Of a stretch of DNA of 10,555 nt, positions 10,001 to 10,555 are shown in pieces. Origin of the DNA: Phoronis ovalis (taxonomy: Eukaryota; Phoronida; Phoronidae); contig JAOXYB010062401.1 in NCBI GenBank assembly GCA_028565635.1, forward strand, positions 1 through 10,555, given 5' to 3'. The notes below the pieces were generated by a model. It was not told where the DNA came from. It was given only the letters and a program-made list of their open reading frames with translations, and did no database searches. A program made the translations under genes and the position numbers. How positions within the stretch are numbered: position 1 is the first letter of the stretch; each line of letters opens with the position of its first letter.

Positions 10001-10278
10001 TCTAATATTTGTTTAAAAAAACAATGGCTCGTGTTTTTTTGCTTAAAAAATTGTTGAATCAGCAACATTTTTAGAATGTGCTATAAAAACAAAATATGTA
10101 GTTATCTTGTCATAGGCATTTCAGCTTTCTTCATGAACAGGTTTCTAATAGGGATAACTGTACTGCTTATATTGCAGGCATTAATGTCAAGCCAGGGATA
10201 AAATTTTATAAGGCAATTGAAATTACCTTGGGTCAGTTAAAGGATAAGTCTCAATATGAAGACATTACAGTATTTTAA
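887..10278 (+). CDS. ZNF318: ZNF318-like matrin/U1-type zinc finger protein (spliced, 7 coding exons)
   Basis: The model joins 887-1096, 1897-4563, 5165-5338, 5817-5916, 6337-6455, 6744-7824 and 10178-10278, giving about 1483 residues. Homology to vertebrate ZNF318 is recognised from several collinear blocks: an (L/I)R(I/V)T(V/I)xN motif near the N terminus, KSILKK, IEDE-KFLYGD, an ILKSIG helix, a coiled coil containing KKxRxKDGHKDPLLVE, a first finger preceded by YxxxGNHWC, a second finger with FYCxLCE, and HNEKYxKYVxENPxYE. In mammals ZNF318 is a nuclear protein. It is known as an androgen-receptor co-regulator, and as the factor needed for long alternatively processed IgD transcripts, which implies control of transcript termination or 3' processing. 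A related nuclear RNA-processing role here is inferred from homology. The protein is shorter than human ZNF318 (over 2000 residues), mainly in the C-terminal half. The last exon is the least certain part. Confidence 0.85.
1097..1896 (+). other. Intron 1 (phase 0, 800 bases)
   Basis: The intron starts GTGAGA and ends in a T-rich stretch followed by TTTACAG at 1890-1896. The only clear internal structure is the 18-base ATATCCGTAGATGATCGT at 1578-1595, which is the exact inverse of the first 18 bases of the window. No RNA gene or coding exon is visible. An ATG at 1849 is in frame with exon 2 but lies upstream of the splice acceptor, so it would matter only for an internally initiated transcript. 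Confidence 0.7.
1897..4563 (+). CDS. ZNF318: ZNF318-like coding exon 2 (giant exon: motifs, repeats, coiled coil)
   Basis: This exon encodes residues 71-959, an uninterrupted 889 codons from acceptor TTTACAG| to donor AAG|GTAGTA, phase 0 at both ends. In order: SIRVTVGNETF (83-93); Arg/Ser/Asp-rich disordered sequence; KSILKK (241-246); IEDEDKFLYGDNEEE (from 286), a near match to the vertebrate acidic block; a duplicated 29-residue unit (337-393); the helix DPTIANILKSIGFDF (from 408); a basic patch KKTKK (446-450), a possible nuclear signal; four 11-residue repeats (538-581); several SxERY motifs; the RVxF-like KVKF (823-826); a strong coiled coil (about 822-898) with KDGHKDPLLVE (862-872); and a Lys/Asp/Arg/Ser-rich end. 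The coiled coil and the KFLYGD block are the strongest evidence for ZNF318 kinship. Confidence 0.93.
2695..2865 (+). repeat. Two tandem copies of a 29-codon unit inside exon 2
   Basis: Copy one (2695-2781, residues 337-365) and copy two (2782-2865, residues 366-393) both start GREP. They share the pattern GREP..QxEKx.W(E/D)xSxxxSxLxPE(R/K). Copy two is one codon shorter. The unit is in frame and divergent, so it is an older internal duplication of disordered, charged sequence. No function is known for it. Confidence 0.75.
3298..3429 (+). repeat. Four tandem 11-codon (33-base) repeats in exon 2
   Basis: Four consecutive units start at 3298, 3331, 3364 and 3397 and encode residues 538-581. The approximate consensus is (N/S)RExRQSPYEG. 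There are no insertions or deletions between units, and each begins with AAY or AGC followed by AGA. The units differ at several positions and the fourth is the most diverged. The sequence is Arg/Glu/Gln-rich and probably disordered, with SP dipeptides in units 1 and 3 that could be phosphorylated. Confidence 0.9.
4564..5164 (+). other. Intron 2 (phase 0, 601 bases) with a degenerate 60-base duplication
   Basis: The donor is AAG|GTAGTA and the acceptor is a long T run ending TTTTTTTTTAG at 5164. Near the donor, TTGTTTAACGG begins at both 4608 and 4668. Each copy continues with a similar segment (ACTACTTCAAATTTTGG versus GACTGCTTCCAATTTGG), then T/A-rich sequence, giving two diverged copies with a 60-base period. 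The neighbouring A- and T-homopolymer-rich stretch to about 4870 suggests repeat-derived DNA, but no element ends can be defined. Confidence 0.6.
5165..5338 (+). CDS. ZNF318: ZNF318-like coding exon 3 (first matrin/U1-type zinc finger)
   Basis: This exon encodes residues 960-1017, 58 codons, phase 0 at both ends, with the strong donor TCG|GTAAGT. The frame reads a low-complexity Ser-rich start, then NINYEYFDPGNHWCKEC. The zinc ligands are C993, C996, H1009 and H1015, spaced C-x2-C-x12-H-x5-H. This wide His spacing is the matrin/U1-C class, which binds RNA or takes part in RNA-protein complexes, rather than the classical DNA-binding C2H2 finger. The YxxxGNHWC lead-in and the HSKKH end match vertebrate ZNF318 closely. 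Skipping this exon would keep the frame. Confidence 0.92.
5339..5816 (+). other. Intron 3 (phase 0, 478 bases) with a coding-like - strand segment
   Basis: The donor is GTAAGT and the acceptor ACTTTGTAG|AGC ends at 5816. A second AG two bases later (5817-5818) would shift the frame, so it is not used for this protein. A further acceptor-like TTTCTTTGTTGCAG ends near 5409, but the + strand reading after it hits TAG at once. On the - strand, 5648 down to 5433 is open and looks partly protein-like (see the separate entry). Confidence 0.65.
5520..5648 (-). pseudogene. Coding-like antisense segment inside intron 3, possible exon or gene relic
   Basis: Read on the - strand from 5648, the frame gives a mixed hydrophilic sequence that includes SSNFAELKELRIAQEGMEHR. 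It looks like a short amphipathic helix rather than an antisense shadow, because nothing coding lies opposite it. It runs directly into CAATTG|GTAAGAAA, a near-consensus splice donor whose GT occupies 5519-5518 on the - strand. The other side is vague: AG dinucleotides near 5640 and 5636 follow only a modest pyrimidine stretch. It could be one exon of a nested gene, a leftover exon from an inserted gene fragment or transposon, or chance. No family is recognised. Confidence 0.25.
5817..5916 (+). CDS. ZNF318: ZNF318-like coding exon 4 (linker between zinc fingers)
   Basis: This exon encodes residues 1018-1050 plus the first base of codon 1051; it starts in phase 0 and ends in phase 1. The sequence INQYDRPWMPEAL corresponds to the NRPW segment that follows the first finger in vertebrate ZNF318. 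A lysine-rich stretch (KIKPKKGQH) follows and then the lead into finger two. The donor AGAG|GTATTG is weak beyond the GT. Length is 100 bases, so skipping this exon alone would break the frame. Confidence 0.88.
5917..6336 (+). other. Intron 4 (phase 1, 420 bases)
   Basis: It begins GTATTG and ends CTGTTGTAG at 6336. I see no repeats, RNA genes or coding content. The acceptor is preceded by only a moderate pyrimidine tract. Confidence 0.7.
6337..6455 (+). CDS. ZNF318: ZNF318-like coding exon 5 (second matrin/U1-type zinc finger)
   Basis: This exon supplies the last two bases of codon 1051 and residues 1052-1090. The sequence GVEFMMGVKAFYCRLCE carries ligands C1063 and C1066, followed by H1079 and H1085. 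The spacing is again C-x2-C-x12-H-x5-H. The exon ends at THEHNEKYR, matching the vertebrate HNEKYKK junction. The donor AGG|GTTGGT is unusually weak (no A at +3, T at +6), but the exact continuation into KYVEENPVYE in the next exon fixes this boundary. Length is 119 bases. Skipping it alone shifts the frame, while skipping exons 4 and 5 together (219 bases) would remove finger two in frame. Confidence 0.92.
6456..6743 (+). other. Intron 5 (phase 0, 288 bases)
   Basis: This is the shortest intron. The donor is the poor GTTGGT, and the acceptor TTTCTATTTCCAG at 6743 is strong and may compensate. Nothing else is recognisable in it. Confidence 0.75.
6744..7824 (+). CDS. ZNF318: ZNF318-like coding exon 6 (basic/acidic C-terminal region)
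   Basis: This exon encodes residues 1091-1450 plus one base of codon 1451. It opens with KYVEENPVYEKRFNLDKAAG, matching the helix after finger two in vertebrate ZNF318. It continues with a basic stretch (AKRKADDKKAA, then TKKARW), a possible nuclear signal. An Asp/Ser run follows at about 1142-1151. After that come PPSRFGFKL, a Ser/Thr/Pro/Lys-rich disordered region, LDMFLSIAG, a second SILK motif in PKSILKMP (S1320-K1323), and acidic sequence to the end. The donor GATG|GTAAGA, with GT at 7825-7826, is near consensus. Without splicing there, 20 more codons are read to a TAA at 7884-7886. The large - strand open frame opposite this exon is an antisense shadow of its lysine/glutamate-rich codons. 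Confidence 0.9.
7995..8000 (+). terminator. Possible intronic polyadenylation signal ATTAAA
   Basis: This common variant signal lies about 110 bases beyond the TAA at 7884-7886, which ends the frame that reads through the exon 6 donor. Together they would give a shorter protein ending 20 residues after position 1450. ATTAAA is frequent by chance in AT-rich DNA, so support is limited. Confidence 0.25.
8671..8725 (+). repeat. C-rich array of three TAATARTCGCC motifs, probable transposon end fragment
   Basis: The 12-mers CTAATAATCACC (8671), TTAATAATCGCC (8687) and CTAATAGTCGCC (8709) follow each other at 16 and 22 bases. The second and third run into C homopolymers. Clustered short direct repeats with C runs are typical of the subterminal binding sites of DNA transposons. 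No matching GGCGATTATTA-type opposite end is visible in the window, so any element is truncated or solo. Confidence 0.5.
8812..8814. repeat. Left target-site duplication TTA
   Basis: TTA sits immediately outside the GGGCTG end and is repeated at 9719-9721. A 3-base match alone is weak, but it coincides exactly with the boundary of the inverted repeats on both sides. Confidence 0.65.
8815..8855 (+). repeat. Left terminal inverted repeat
   Basis: GGGCTGTTCCGC followed by TTTCAATTGTA, then a G run and CGGCGGCAG. It pairs with 9677-9718 with four substitutions over the first 31 bases and one single-base gap after that. Confidence 0.8.
9585..9669 (+). repeat. Three subterminal repeats with a 33-base period
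   Basis: The motif TTC(T/C)(G/A)GGT(G/A)GTGGG begins at 9585, 9618 and 9651, exactly 33 bases apart, and is separated by A/T-rich spacers. Related GGTGGTGGGG and GGGTGGTTGG motifs occur near the left end (about 8906-8950). Such subterminal arrays are commonly where transposon-encoded proteins bind. Confidence 0.7.
9677..9718 (-). repeat. Right terminal inverted repeat
   Basis: Read on the - strand it starts GGGCTGTTCCGCCTTAAATT and continues GTATGGGAGGGGCGG, matching the left end. It is followed directly by the TTA duplication at 9719-9721. Confidence 0.8.
9719..9721. repeat. Right target-site duplication TTA
   Basis: It matches 8812-8814 and lies immediately outside the right inverted repeat. 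Confidence 0.65.
10178..10278 (+). CDS. ZNF318: Probable ZNF318-like last coding exon (exon 7)
   Basis: The acceptor TACTGCTTATATTGCAG| is good, and the phase (1) matches the exon 6 donor, making codon 1451 GGC. The frame then reads GINVKPGIKFYKAIEITLGQ and on to a TAA at 10276-10278, adding 33 residues to reach about 1483. An AATAAA follows 116 bases after the stop. Support is structural only: the peptide has no recognised counterpart and is not obviously conserved. The true 3' end could instead lie in exons beyond this window, or the transcript may end inside intron 6. Confidence 0.45.
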
Positions 10279-10555
10279 ACCTTGAACTAATAATTATCTG
10301 GATTATATGGAATCCAACGTTTGGATATCTTTTTAAGGTTTACAAGTTTTCTGCTTAGATCCTCATATTTGAGGAAGTGCTTATATTTTGTTAAATAAAG
10401 ATTCTACTCAAGACATGGTAGGATGTTTTTGCTGCTAAAGCTATGGTATCGGCTGGGCAGTGGTCTAGAGCCATATGTTTAATATTAAGTAATTGTCCTT
10501 TTATAGGTAATAATAATTGTTTCAGGATTAAAAAAGGTTAGGCAATAGGAAGATG
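10279..10555 (+). other. Probable 3' UTR and downstream flank
   Basis: No coding content is apparent. An AATAAA at 10394-10399 is followed by T/G-rich sequence (GGATGTTTTTGCTG) at about 10421-10434, the usual arrangement around a cleavage site. CTGGGCAGTGGTCTAGAGC near 10453 resembles a tRNA A box, but no B box follows. Acceptor-like AGs near 10525 and 10542 leave open the possibility of a further downstream exon. Confidence 0.5.
10394..10399 (+). terminator. Polyadenylation signal AATAAA
   Basis: A canonical AATAAA on the gene strand, 116 bases past the proposed stop and followed by a T/G-rich element about 20-30 bases later. It supports the gene ending within this window if exon 7 is genuine. 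Confidence 0.5.

Larger units (their letters stand above)
7825..10177 (+). other. Intron 6 (phase 1, 2353 bases), host of transposon insertions
   Basis: If exon 7 is right, this intron runs from GTAAGA to ACTGTACTGCTTATATTGCAG at 10177. It holds the C-rich repeat 8671-8725, the 904-base inverted-repeat element 8815-9718, a short GT run near 8627, and a G run near 9547. The stretches 7887-8640 and 9722-10140 contain no convincing exon, RNA gene or repeat. An ATTAAA at 7995-8000 could support an early 3' end if the exon 6 donor is not used. Confidence 0.55.

Noticed and set aside
10448-10515. tRNA or tRNA-derived SINE head: GGGCAGTGGTCTAGAGC resembles an A box
   Set aside because: No B box (GGTTCGAAT-like) follows, and no cloverleaf arms can be paired.

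Overview
The window looks like nuclear DNA from an invertebrate animal. It is AT-rich, with large stretches of non-coding DNA, GT-AG introns of about 290 to 2350 bases, and remnants of cut-and-paste transposons. I cannot name the species. One protein-coding gene on the + strand fills almost the whole window. Its spliced product is recognisable as a homolog of vertebrate ZNF318 (matrin/U1-type zinc finger protein 318), a nuclear protein linked to RNA processing.

Layout. 1-886 is 5' flank, probable promoter and 5' UTR. Coding exons are 887-1096, 1897-4563 (the giant exon), 5165-5338 (first zinc finger), 5817-5916, 6337-6455 (second zinc finger) and 6744-7824 (charged C-terminal region). A probable small last exon lies at 10178-10278, followed by an AATAAA signal at 10394. 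All junctions are GT-AG and the reading frame is preserved across every one (phases 0,0,0,1,0,1). The modelled protein is about 1483 residues. It has an RG-rich N terminus, two short LRIT-type motifs, a SILK motif, an IEDEDKFLYGD-type acidic block, tandem 29-residue and 11-residue repeats, a coiled coil with KDGHKDPLL, two C-x2-C-x12-H-x5-H fingers, and a lysine- and acid-rich tail with a second SILK motif.

The last intron (7825-10177) is the accessory part of the window. It carries a complete 904-base non-autonomous DNA transposon (8815-9718) with ~41-base inverted ends and a TTA target-site duplication, which is the hallmark of the PIF/Harbinger superfamily. A C-rich repeated fragment just upstream (8671-8725) looks like the end of another element. 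The 5' part holds a perfect 18-base inverted repeat (1-18 and 1578-1595) that brackets exon 1. Intron 3 contains a coding-like stretch on the - strand that ends in a good splice donor.

There are no operons, CRISPR arrays, rRNAs or supported tRNAs. The most interesting leads are the intact transposon, the pairing of two SILK motifs with a KVKF motif (a protein phosphatase 1 docking signature), the in-frame protein repeats, the inverted repeat around the first exon, and the choice between two 3' ends.
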